Part shown: positions 1 through 6,072 of the stretch, piece by piece | How the letters are laid out: every line of letters begins with the position of its first letter | Position numbering within the stretch: position 1 is the stretch's first letter | From: Actinomycetota bacterium | Lineage (GTDB): Bacteria; Actinomycetota; Nitriliruptoria; Euzebyales; Egibacteraceae | Direction: 5' to 3' | DNA length: 11,249 nucleotides | Assembly: GCA_019347785.1 (NCBI GenBank) | Contig: JAHWKQ010000054.1 | Coordinates: forward strand, 1-11,249 | Position numbers and translations under genes: made by a program | Notes under the pieces: model-generated | Seen by the model: the letters and a program-made list of their open reading frames with translations, nothing else | Databases searched by the model: none | Told to the model about the DNA's origin: nothing

Positions 1-91
1 GCGGGTCGCCCCGCTTAACCCCGCCGCCGCCGCGGGGGTCGCGCTGTTCGAGGTCGTCCGCCGCCGCGCCGGGGCCCCCCTCGGCGACTGA
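1..91 (+). CDS. SpoU/TrmH-family RNA 2'-O-ribose methyltransferase, C-terminal end only
   Basis: The frame beginning at base 2 is open from the left edge to a TGA at 89-91 and encodes the last 29 residues of a protein. The stretch reading LNPAAAAGVALFEVVRRR resembles the C-terminal helix of SpoU/TrmH methyltransferases, where an 'LNV-S-AA-ALYE-R' pattern follows the trefoil-knot SAM-binding site. Members of the family methylate ribose 2'-OH groups in rRNA or tRNA. Only this tail is visible, so the substrate cannot be named, and the family call rests on one conserved motif. The stop codon lies inside the left arm of the hairpin at 85-128. Confidence 0.65.
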   Translation, partial: RVAPLNPAAAAGVALFEVVRRRAGAPLGD

Positions 92-128
92 AGACCACCG
101 GTGGCTTGGCGACGTTGGTCTTCAGTCG
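85..128. terminator. 13-bp hairpin, probable bidirectional terminator
   Basis: Bases 85-97 (CGACTGAAGACCA) are perfectly complementary to 116-128, giving a 13-bp stem with an 18-nt loop. The stem includes the stop codon of the methyltransferase and ends 10 bases from the 3' end of the convergent tRNA gene. It is therefore well placed to end transcription from both sides. No clear T-run follows on either strand, as is common in high-GC actinobacteria. Confidence 0.55.
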
Positions 129-138
129 ACGGTTGGGG

Positions 139-211
139 AGCCGGGGATGGGACTCGAACCCACGACCTCGCGCTTACAAGGCGCTCGCTCTTCCGACTGA
201 GCTACCCCGGC
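139..211 (-). tRNA. tRNA-Thr, anticodon UGU
   Basis: On the minus strand a complete 73-nt cloverleaf can be drawn. The acceptor stem GCCGGGG pairs with CCCCGGC; the D arm is GCTC/GAGC with an 8-nt loop; the anticodon loop is CTTGTAA; the variable loop is AGGTC; and the T arm has the loop TTCGAGT. The anticodon TGT reads the threonine codon ACA. The discriminator base is T, and CCA is not encoded (the next bases are CCC). The anticodon stem has four Watson-Crick pairs plus an A27-G43 mismatch at its outer end. A TACCCT sequence (minus strand, 220-225) is a possible -10 box just upstream. The gene is head to head with the threonine-synthase-like gene. Confidence 0.95.
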
Positions 212-294
212 AGGCCCCAAGGGTAGCCCGCGCCGGCGGGCGGGGATTTGCGCGGCGCCGGGCGGCCTGACAGGCTGGCGTGAAACCGCATATG

Positions 295-398
295 CCATCC
301 AGAGAGGTCGAGGGATCCGGCCCGACGACGCCTCCGCAACCTCACCCGCCCCGCGGGTGGATGGTGCGACTTCCGGCCCCCGTCGGGGGGAAGATGGG
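295..398 (+). ncRNA. SAM-I (S-box) riboswitch aptamer
   Basis: The leader of the threonine-synthase-like gene carries the S-box consensus in order. AGAGAGG followed by GAGGGA begins at 301, GGCCC is near 319, GCAACC is at 336-341, and GGTGC is at 363-367, followed by an A-TTCC element and GATGG at 393-397. P1 forms between CCATC (295-299) and GATGG (393-397). P3 forms between CACCCGC (343-349) and GCGGGTG (353-359). P4 forms between TTCC (371-374) and GGAA (389-392), extended by an inner C-run/G-run. SAM-I aptamers bind S-adenosylmethionine and usually switch off methionine, cysteine or SAM genes. This strongly suggests that the downstream operon belongs to sulfur metabolism. Confidence 0.9.
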
Positions 399-435
399 CG
401 CTCCCATACGACAGCCCTCCCGGCGGGAGGGCTGT
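394..435 (+). promoter_or_regulatory. Riboswitch expression platform with terminator-like hairpin
   Basis: Directly after the aptamer, bases 411-421 (ACAGCCCTCCC) pair perfectly with 425-435 around a 3-nt loop. This 11-bp GC-rich stem is a probable intrinsic terminator without a T-run. The 3' arm of P1 can also pair locally: ATGGG at 394-398 with CCCAT at 403-407. In addition GGGC at 396-399 could pair with GCCC at 414-417 in the terminator's left arm, a possible short antiterminator. A further short hairpin (CTGTC 440-444 with GACAG 453-457) touches the ribosome-binding site. Competition for the 3' P1 strand is what an S-box OFF switch needs, but I cannot decide between transcriptional and translational control. 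Confidence 0.6.
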
Positions 436-455
436 ATCGCTGTCGAGGGGCTGAC

Positions 456-460
456 AGGAG
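456..460 (+). promoter_or_regulatory. Shine-Dalgarno site that fixes the thrC-like start
   Basis: AGGAG lies 5 bases before GTG 466. The open frame extends upstream to 280, but that part is riboswitch RNA. This site and the start of recognisable protein motifs place initiation at 466. Confidence 0.8.
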
Positions 461-465
461 ACGCG

Positions 466-1743
466 GTGTCGTTCGTGGAGGGTCTGCGCTGCCGGGAGTG
501 CGGCACACGGGTCCCGGTCGCCGCAGTGCACGTGTGCGAGTGGTGCTTCGGGCCGCTGGAGGTCGTCTACGACTACGACGCGATGCGGGGGCGGGTGACG
601 CGCGAGGCCGTCGCCGCCGGGCCCGAGAGCATCTGGCGGTATGCCCCGCTGCTGCCCGAGCCGCCCGCCTCCGACCCCGCCGGCCGCGTCGACCTGGGTG
701 CCGGCTGGACGCCGCTGGTCCCGGCACCCCGCCTGGGCGCCGCCGTCGGCCTGCGCGACCTGTGGCTGAAGAACGACACGCTGAACCCGTCGTATTCGTT
801 CAAGGACCGGGTCGTGTCCGTCGCCCTGACCGCGGCGCGGGCGCTGGGGTTCGACACGGTGGCCTGCGCGTCGACCGGCAACCTGGCCCACTCGGTCGCG
901 GCCCACGCCGCCCAGGCGGGGATGCGCTCGTTCGTGTTCGTCCCCGCGGACCTGGAGCAGGCCAAGATCCTGGCCACCGCCGTCTACGGCCCCAACCTGG
1001 TGGCCGTGAAGGGGACCTACGACGACGTGAACCGGCTGTGCGGTGAGCTGGCCGGTGAGCACGACTGGGCGTTCGTCAACGTCAACGTGCGGCCGTTCTA
1101 CGCCGAGGGTTCCAAGACCCTCGGGTTCGAGATCGCCGAGCAGCTCGGCTGGCGCCTCCCCGACCACGTCGTCGCGCCGATGGCGTCCGGCTCGATGCTC
1201 GTCAAGATCGACAAGGCCTTCTCCGAGCTGGTCACGCTCGGCCTGGTCGACGACGTCGCCTGGCGGGTCTCCGGCGCCCAGGCCAGCGGCTGCTCCCCGA
1301 TCGCCACGGCCTTCAAGGACCGCACGGGCCGGCTGCGGCCGGTCCGGCCGGACACGGTCGCCAAGTCGCTGGCGATCGGCGACCCGGCCGACGGCTACTA
1401 CGCGCTCGACGCCGTCCACCGCACCGGCGGAGCCGTGGAGGACGTGGACGACCGCGAGATCGTCGACGGGATCCGGCTGCTGGCCCGCACCGAGGGCGTC
1501 TTCGCCGAGACCGCCGGCGGGGTGACCGTCGCGGTGCTGCGCAAGCTGGTCCGGCAGGGTCGCATCGATCCCGGCGGGCGGACGGTCGCGGTGGTGAGCG
1601 GGCAGGGCCTGAAGACCCTCGACGCGACCGCCGACCTGCTGGGCCCGACGTTCACCATCGGCGCCAGCCTGGACGAGTTCGGCGCCGCCCTCAGCCTGGC
1701 CGCACCCGGGCCCCGCCCTGTGCCGAGGAGTGAGCCCGCGTGA
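466..1743 (+). CDS. thrC: Threonine-synthase-like PLP enzyme with N-terminal zinc ribbon, under SAM riboswitch control
   Basis: This 425-residue protein belongs to the fold-type II PLP family annotated as threonine synthase (O-phosphohomoserine to threonine). Residues 9-27 form a zinc ribbon with Cys9, Cys12, Cys24 and Cys27. A GWTPL motif lies near residue 80, and PSYSFKDR contains the probable PLP lysine, Lys113. ASTGNLAHSVAAHAA follows, and VSGQGLKTL near the C-terminus departs slightly from the more usual TG-GLK form. The GTG start is set by AGGAG at 456-460. The gene overlaps the downstream sulfur-carrier gene by 4 bases, so the two are likely translationally coupled. The SAM-I leader and this partner argue for a role in homocysteine/methionine synthesis, possibly condensing O-phosphohomoserine with a carrier-bound thiocarboxylate. 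That reaction is inferred, and ordinary threonine synthase remains the alternative. The family call is firm. Confidence 0.9.
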   Translation: MSFVEGLRCRECGTRVPVAAVHVCEWCFGPLEVVYDYDAMRGRVTREAVAAGPESIWRYAPLLPEPPASDPAGRVDLGAGWTPLVPAPRLGAAVGLRDLWLKNDTLNPSYSFKDRVVSVALTAARALGFDTVACASTGNLAHSVAAHAAQAGMRSFVFVPADLEQAKILATAVYGPNLVAVKGTYDDVNRLCGELAGEHDWAFVNVNVRPFYAEGSKTLGFEIAEQLGWRLPDHVVAPMASGSMLVKIDKAFSELVTLGLVDDVAWRVSGAQASGCSPIATAFKDRTGRLRPVRPDTVAKSLAIGDPADGYYALDAVHRTGGAVEDVDDREIVDGIRLLARTEGVFAETAGGVTVAVLRKLVRQGRIDPGGRTVAVVSGQGLKTLDATADLLGPTFTIGASLDEFGAALSLAAPGPRPVPRSEPA

Positions 1744-2015
1744 GCGCGACCGTGCGCATCCCCACCCCGCTGCGCCCCGTCACCGGCGGACGCTCCACTG
1801 TGCGGGTCTCCGGATCGACCGTGCGCGAGGTCGTGGCCGACCTCGACGCGGCGCACCCGGGCATCGCCGAGCGGCTCCTGGCCGACGACGGGGGGATCCG
1901 GCGGTTCGTCAACGTCTTCGTCGACGACACCGACGTGCGCTTCGAGCAGGGTCTGGACACCGAGGTGCCCGACGGCGCCACGGTGTCGATCATCCCGGCG
2001 GTGGCCGGCGGCTGA
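1740..2015 (+). CDS. ThiS/MoaD-family sulfur-carrier protein
   Basis: This 91-residue ubiquitin-like protein starts at GTG 1740, which overlaps the thrC-like stop in a GTGA arrangement, with GAGGAG at 1725-1730. The features typical of the family are short length, a STVREVVADLDAAHPG helix region, the RFVNVFVDDTDVRF strand pair, and the ending VPDGATVSIIPAVAGG. The C-terminal Gly-Gly is the site that E1-like enzymes adenylate and convert to a thiocarboxylate. Such carriers donate sulfur in molybdopterin, thiamin, cysteine (CysO) or homocysteine synthesis. Coupling to a PLP enzyme under a SAM riboswitch suggests sulfur donation to an amino-acid precursor rather than to a cofactor. No activating enzyme or Mec-type JAMM hydrolase gene is seen in this window, so activation and product release must rely on genes elsewhere. 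Confidence 0.9.
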   Translation: MSATVRIPTPLRPVTGGRSTVRVSGSTVREVVADLDAAHPGIAERLLADDGGIRRFVNVFVDDTDVRFEQGLDTEVPDGATVSIIPAVAGG

Positions 2016-2045
2016 CGCCCCGCCCCGGAGATCCCGGCGGCTCGC

Positions 2046-2085
2046 GCCCGGCCCCGTCGACGCTAGCCGCGCCGGGGCTGCGGGC
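2046..2085. terminator. GC-rich inverted repeat between convergent genes
   Basis: GCCCG-GCCCCG (2046-2056) can pair with CGGGGC (2073-2078) and CGGGC (2081-2085), an 11-bp stem with a 2-nt bulge and a 16-nt loop. It covers the stop codon of the MaoC gene and lies 30 bases after the sulfur-carrier stop. It could end transcription from both directions. There is no T-run, and in such GC-rich DNA some pairing is expected by chance. Confidence 0.4.
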
Positions 2086-2557
2086 GCCCAGGCTGCTCGT
2101 CGTCCCCGCCCGCGCGGGTGGGCACGAGGACCCTGCGGCGGAACTCGCAGACCACCGTGCCGTCCTGCTTGTAGCCGATCGTCTCGACGGTGACGACGCC
2201 GCGGTCCGGCTTGCTCGACGTCCGCTTGTCCACGACCCGCGTCTCGGAGTAGATGGTGTCGCCGTGGAAGGTCGGGGCGGGATGCCTGAGGTGCTCGACC
2301 TCCAGGTTGGCGATGGCCCGGCCCGAGACGTCCGGCACGCTCTGGCCCAGCACGAGCGAGTACACCAGGTTGCCGACGACGACGTTCCGCCCGAACTGGG
2401 TGGCCGCCTGGGCGTAGTGGGCGTCGGAGTGCAGGGGGTGCTGGTTGGAGGTGATGGCGCAGAACAGGTGGTCGTCGGACTGGGTGATCGTCCTGCCCGG
2501 CCAGTGCCGGTAGGTCTCGCCGACCTCGAAGTCCTCGAAGTAACGGCCGAAGCTCAT
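2063..2557 (-). CDS. MaoC-like (hot-dog fold) hydratase, probable mesaconyl-CoA hydratase
   Basis: This is a 164-residue single hot-dog protein. The start ATG at 2557 has AAGAGG about 7 bases upstream; the frame stays open further upstream, but that part lies inside the next gene. N-terminal YFEDFEVGETYRHWPGRTIT, then SNQHPLHSDAHYAQ and FGRNVVVGNLVYSLVLG, match MaoC/R-hydratase proteins that add water to enoyl-CoA. The hydratase signature G-D-x-N-P-x-H appears here as S-N-Q-H-P-L-H: His43 is kept, but the usual Asp is Asn38. The nearby mcd and mcl1 genes make mesaconyl-CoA to methylmalyl-CoA hydration the likely reaction. Characterised proteobacterial mesaconyl-CoA hydratases are about twice this length (double hot-dog), so the specific role is inferred. 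It follows the DinB-like gene by 35 bases and may share its transcript. Confidence 0.8.
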   Translation of the reverse strand: MSFGRYFEDFEVGETYRHWPGRTITQSDDHLFCAITSNQHPLHSDAHYAQAATQFGRNVVVGNLVYSLVLGQSVPDVSGRAIANLEVEHLRHPAPTFHGDTIYSETRVVDKRTSSKPDRGVVTVETIGYKQDGTVVCEFRRRVLVPTRAGGDDEQPGRPQPRRG

Positions 2558-2592
2558 GCGCACGCCTCTTCCCGCGGGACCGGCGCCGGAGG

Positions 2593-3216
2593 CTACCGCA
2601 GCACCGGCATGCGGGGATCGTCGACCTCCAGCCGCCCGGTGGCCGCCATGATGAACCGCATGCGGCCGAAGTTGCGCGGCCGGCGGTCGCCCAGCAGGCC
2701 CTCCAGCAGCGCCATGGTGAGCCGGCCGGCGGCCGGGGTGGCGACCGGCGGCCGCTCCAGCGCGCGCAGCACGTCCAGGTGGTGGACGGTCGTCTCCAGC
2801 ACGCGCGTCGCCAGGTACTCGCGCAGCCGCATCGGGCCGTGCGCCGTGGCGATCAGACGGTCCGGGGGCAGGTCGGCGGCGCGCGCGGCCGACTGGCGCC
2901 AGGCGCCGGCGAAGGCGGCCGGCAGGTCGCCCGGGCGGGTGGCGGCGGCCAGCTCCCGGGCCCGGCGGGCCACCGCCTGTGACTCGTCGGCCCCGCCCCC
3001 CACGCGGTAGTAGCCGACCCGGTCGCACGCGGGCGCGTCACCGCCAGGATCCCGGTCCAGGTAGGCGTGCACGCGGCCCGCGCCGCGGACCAGGTGGGCG
3101 ACGAGCTCGGCCAGGTTCCACACGCCCAGCGCCGGCCGCGCCCAGGCGTCATCGGGCACGTCCGCCAGGGTCCGGTCCACCGCCTCGCTCTCGGCGGTGA
3201 AGGCCTCCAGCTCCAT
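2593..3216 (-). CDS. DinB/maleylpyruvate-isomerase-fold protein (putative mycothiol-dependent)
   Basis: I place the start at ATG 3216 (207 residues). A GTG at 3261 would add 15 residues of low-complexity Arg/Thr sequence. GVWNLAELVAHLVRGAGRV near the N-terminus and TRVLETTVHHLDVLRAL near residue 140 are hallmarks of the actinobacterial maleylpyruvate isomerase N-terminal domain. The probable metal ligands are His41, Glu141 and His145; the E-x3-H spacing agrees with the zinc site of the mycothiol-dependent maleylpyruvate isomerase. Members are often mycothiol-linked isomerases or transferases, but most have no known substrate. The position between a hydratase and methylsuccinyl-CoA dehydrogenase is suggestive only. 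No strong Shine-Dalgarno site is visible, and the 140-bp gap to the divergent mcd gene must hold promoters for both directions. Confidence 0.82.
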   Translation of the reverse strand: MELEAFTAESEAVDRTLADVPDDAWARPALGVWNLAELVAHLVRGAGRVHAYLDRDPGGDAPACDRVGYYRVGGGADESQAVARRARELAAATRPGDLPAAFAGAWRQSAARAADLPPDRLIATAHGPMRLREYLATRVLETTVHHLDVLRALERPPVATPAAGRLTMALLEGLLGDRRPRNFGRMRFIMAATGRLEVDDPRMPVLR

Positions 3217-3340
3217 GCGAGCGTCCGTCCGCGTCGTCGCCCGGCAGGGTAGCCGACCCACGGCTCACCGGTTTGGCGACGGGGCGGCTCACGTGGCTCA
3301 ATGCCCCCGGCGCCCGCGGCACGGGCCCGGTCGCGAGCGG

Positions 3341-3348
3341 AGAGGAGG
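3341..3348 (+). promoter_or_regulatory. Shine-Dalgarno site that fixes the mcd start
   Basis: AGAGGAGG lies 8 bases before GTG 3357. The frame is open upstream to a TTG at 3273, but this strong site and the resulting 548-residue length favour initiation at 3357. Confidence 0.8.
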
Positions 3349-3356
3349 CAGCCGAC

Positions 3357-5003
3357 GTGGACGACCCTTTGTCGACGGCCCGGACCCTGGTGGAGGCCTG
3401 TCGCCGGCTGGTCGACGGCGCCGTGGCCCGCCTGGCGGCCGACAGCGCCTCCGACGGCCGCGTCGACCTGGCACTGGTGGACCGCGAGCAGCCCCTGGCG
3501 TACGACCTCGCCACCACGGCCAGCCAGGTCGCGGCCGCGGAGCAGATGCTGTCCTACGGAGAGCGTGGATCCTTCGAGGGCCTGCTGGCGCTGGCCTTCG
3601 CCGGCGAGGTGGCCGCCGAGCTCGGGGCGCGCATGCTCGGGCGTGAGGCGGCCTGGGGTCTGCGAGGGGACGGGGTGCTGGCCCACGGGCACGCGGGGGC
3701 CGAGGCGTTGCGCGCGGCGCGGGATCCCGCGCTCACCGAGCAGGTCGCGGACCGGCTCGTCGCCGGCGACGAGCCGCCGCGGCACCTGGGCGACGACTTC
3801 GAGATGGTGCGCCGGACGTTCCGGGACTACGCCGAGTCGAAGGTCGCGCCGGTCGCCGAGCACGTCCACCGCCACGACGAGGACATTCCCGAGGAGCTCA
3901 TCTCCGACCTGGCCGAGATGGGCTGCTTCGGCTTGTCCATCCCCGAGCGGTTCGGCGGGTTCGCGCAGGAGGACGGCAGCGACTTCCTGTCGATGGTCGT
4001 CGTGACCGAGGAGCTGTCCCGCGGCTCGCTGGGGGTCGCCGGCAGCCTCATCACCCGTCCGGAGATCCTGTCCCGGGCGCTGGTCCAGGGTGGCACGAGC
4101 GACCAGCGGGAGCGCTGGCTGCCCCGCATCGCCGCCGGGGACCTCATGTGCGCCGTGGCGGTCACCGAGCCCGACTACGGCTCGGACGTGGCCAACCTGA
4201 AGACGACCGCCACGCGCGACGGGGACAGCTACGTCGTCGACGGCGTGAAGACGTGGTGCACCTTCGCCGGCCGCGCCGAGCTGCTGATGCTGCTGGCCCG
4301 CACCGAGCCCGACCCGTCGTTGGCCCACCGCGGCCTGTCGCTGTTCGTGGTCGAGAAGCCTCCGCTGCCCGGCCACGAATTCGCCCACGAGGCAGAGGGT
4401 GGCGGCCGCATCCGGGCGCGGGCGATCCCCACGATCGGCTACCGGGGCATGCACTCGTTCGAGCTCTCCTTCGAGGGCTACCGGCTGCCCGCGGCCAACC
4501 TCGTCGGCGGCGAGGACGGGCGGGGCCGCGGCTTCTACCTGCAGATGGACGCGTTCGCCAACGGCCGGCTGCAGACGGCCGCCCGCGCCCTGGGGCTGAT
4601 GCAGGCCGCCTACGACGAGGCCCTGCGCTACACCCGGGAGCGGCGGGTGTTCGGCGTCCCGCTCGTCGAGTACGGCCTGACCAGGGCGAAGCTGGCCCGC
4701 ATGGCGGTGCTGCTCGCCGCCTGCCGTCGCTTCACCCACCGGGCGGCCCACCTGCTGGGCGCCGGCGAGGGCCAGCTGGAGGCCAGCATGGCCAAGTCGC
4801 TGGCCTGCCTGGCGGCCGAGCGGGTCACCCGCGAGGCCCAGCAGCTGCACGGCGGAATGGGCTACGCAGAGGAGTACCCCGTGTCGCGCTACTTCGTCGA
4901 CGCCCGGGTGCTGTCGATCTTCGAGGGGGCCGACGAGATCCTGGCGCTGCGGGTCATCATCCGCCGGCTGCTCGCCGCGGCGCTGGCGTCCGACGCCGCC
5001 TGA
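3357..5003 (+). CDS. mcd: (2S)-methylsuccinyl-CoA dehydrogenase
   Basis: This 548-residue flavoprotein of the acyl-CoA dehydrogenase family oxidises methylsuccinyl-CoA to mesaconyl-CoA in the ethylmalonyl-CoA pathway. Ordinary acyl-CoA dehydrogenases have about 380-400 residues. The extra N-terminal helical region (about residues 1-145), followed by GDDFEMVRRTFRDYAESKV, is the distinguishing mark of this enzyme. The dehydrogenase signatures are AVTEPDYGSDVANLK, QQLHGGMGYAEEYP, and the ending DARVLSIFEGADEIL, whose Glu523 occupies the catalytic-base position. The start is GTG 3357 behind AGAGGAGG. The gene stands alone on the plus strand, divergent from the DinB-like gene and convergent with the GGDEF gene. 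The hydratase and lyase for the next two steps lie on either side. Another extended acyl-CoA dehydrogenase is possible but less likely. Confidence 0.88.
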   Translation: MDDPLSTARTLVEACRRLVDGAVARLAADSASDGRVDLALVDREQPLAYDLATTASQVAAAEQMLSYGERGSFEGLLALAFAGEVAAELGARMLGREAAWGLRGDGVLAHGHAGAEALRAARDPALTEQVADRLVAGDEPPRHLGDDFEMVRRTFRDYAESKVAPVAEHVHRHDEDIPEELISDLAEMGCFGLSIPERFGGFAQEDGSDFLSMVVVTEELSRGSLGVAGSLITRPEILSRALVQGGTSDQRERWLPRIAAGDLMCAVAVTEPDYGSDVANLKTTATRDGDSYVVDGVKTWCTFAGRAELLMLLARTEPDPSLAHRGLSLFVVEKPPLPGHEFAHEAEGGGRIRARAIPTIGYRGMHSFELSFEGYRLPAANLVGGEDGRGRGFYLQMDAFANGRLQTAARALGLMQAAYDEALRYTRERRVFGVPLVEYGLTRAKLARMAVLLAACRRFTHRAAHLLGAGEGQLEASMAKSLACLAAERVTREAQQLHGGMGYAEEYPVSRYFVDARVLSIFEGADEILALRVIIRRLLAAALASDAA

Positions 5004-5014
5004 CATCGCGCGAC

Positions 5015-5030
5015 GCCGGGGTCGGCCGGC
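5015..5030. terminator. Short GC hairpin between convergent mcd and GGDEF genes
   Basis: GCCGG (5015-5019) pairs with CCGGC (5026-5030) around a 6-nt loop in the 27-base gap between the two stop codons. The location suits a bidirectional terminator, but the stem has only 5 bp and no T-run. Confidence 0.35.
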
Positions 5031-6023
5031 TCAGCTCGACAGCACGGCGCGGTTGCGGCCACCGCGCTTGGCCTGGTAGAGGGCGTCGTCGGCTCGCTTG
5101 ACCAGCTCGCGGCCGGTATCGCCGTCCGCGCAGGCGATGCCCGCCGAGCACGTGTGCCCGTCCGGCGTCGCCGCGCGGAGCCGCTCGACGATCTCCGTGG
5201 CCGTCTCGGTGGTGCAGTCCGGCAGGATGAGCGCGAACTCGTCCCCGCCCAACCGGGCCAGGACATCGCTGCGGCGAAGCTGGGCGCTCCAGGCCGAGCC
5301 GGTGTCGGCGAGCAGGGTGTCCCCGGCGTCGTGGCCCTGCTCGTCGTTGACCTGCTTGAAGTGGTCCAGGTCGAGCAGCACCACGCACAGGTTCCCCTCG
5401 CCGCGGGCCGCCCGGGCTACCTCGCGCTGCAGCCCGAGGTCCCACGCCCGACGGTTCAGCAGGCCGGTGAGCGGGTCGGTCAGCGCCAGTCGGCGGGTGC
5501 GCTCGTCCAGCCAGATCACCACCCCCGCGCCGGTGACGACCGTCGCCACGGTCAGCAACCACTGCGCCGCCACGGTTCCCCCATCGCCGAGGGCGGCCAG
5601 GACGACCGCGTAAGACAGGCCCACGAACGCCAGGTGGGCGGCGGTGGAGGCACGGCCGAAGAAGTGGGCGGCCATGAGCGCCGGCCACAGGTACAACGCG
5701 CCCACGGCGGCGGTGAGCGCCCCCCCGCCGACGATGTAGCAGGCCATGCCGATCAGCGCGGTGACGGCCGCGATGCTGCCCTGGTAGCCCCACTGCGGCA
5801 GCCGCCCGCCCGCCACGGCCACCACACCCGCCAGGCCGTAGCAGACCGCACCGGCCCCGAGCACCGTGACCGTGGCCCGGTGATCCAGGTCGGCCAGCCA
5901 CGCGGCGACGAGCAGGACGGTGGGACCGACGGCGCACACCAGGGTCAGGGCCCGGACCATGTCCCGGCGACCCCCCAGGGGGATCCGCGGCGCCCCGGGC
6001 CGCACCCCAGCCAGTCTCGCCAT
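5031..6023 (-). CDS. Membrane-bound diguanylate cyclase (GGDEF domain)
   Basis: The protein has 330 residues. Residues about 22-171 form six hydrophobic segments joined by short loops, a membrane sensor region that I cannot assign to a named family. The GGDEF domain starts at LTDPLTGLLNRR (181-192) and has an intact active-site GGDEF at 259-263. An RRSD inhibitory I-site (250-253) lies exactly five residues before it. The enzyme should therefore make cyclic di-GMP from two GTP and be inhibited by its product. No EAL domain is present. Start choice is uncertain: ATG 6023 lacks a well-spaced ribosome site, and ATG 5960 (Met22) has a G-rich sequence about 10 bases upstream. It lies 49 bases after mcl1 on the same strand, so read-through from mcl1 is possible. 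Confidence 0.93.
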   Translation of the reverse strand: MARLAGVRPGAPRIPLGGRRDMVRALTLVCAVGPTVLLVAAWLADLDHRATVTVLGAGAVCYGLAGVVAVAGGRLPQWGYQGSIAAVTALIGMACYIVGGGALTAAVGALYLWPALMAAHFFGRASTAAHLAFVGLSYAVVLAALGDGGTVAAQWLLTVATVVTGAGVVIWLDERTRRLALTDPLTGLLNRRAWDLGLQREVARAARGEGNLCVVLLDLDHFKQVNDEQGHDAGDTLLADTGSAWSAQLRRSDVLARLGGDEFALILPDCTTETATEIVERLRAATPDGHTCSAGIACADGDTGRELVKRADDALYQAKRGGRNRAVLSS

Positions 6024-6072
6024 CTCCGCGGGCAGACCTACCCGGCCCGGCGGGCGTCCACGCGGCGGACGG

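Noticed and set aside
212..294. Possible small gene between the tRNA and the riboswitch
   Set aside because: The frame open from 280 is in phase with the PLP enzyme but consists of riboswitch sequence, and no ribosome site is present.
267..296. CTGACA (267-272) with TATGCC (291-296) as a promoter for the riboswitch operon
   Set aside because: A start site about 7 bases after 296 would remove the 5' strand of the riboswitch P1 helix (295-299). The true promoter should lie slightly further upstream, and I cannot identify it. The GCCTG-A-CAGGC dyad at 265-275 may be chance.
202..1419. 405-codon open frame on the minus strand opposite the threonine-synthase-like gene
   Set aside because: It overlaps the tRNA, the riboswitch and a clear PLP enzyme. 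Its protein is a low-complexity Arg/Gly/Val/Asp mix without motifs, as expected opposite a high-GC gene.
1730..3010. 426-codon plus-strand open frame across the sulfur-carrier, MaoC and DinB-like genes
   Set aside because: It crosses three genes supported by motifs, in other frames or strands, and has no domain of its own.
2853..5006. 717-codon open frame on the minus strand opposite mcd
   Set aside because: It lies antisense to a well-supported dehydrogenase and has no recognisable domain. It is a codon-bias artefact of high GC.
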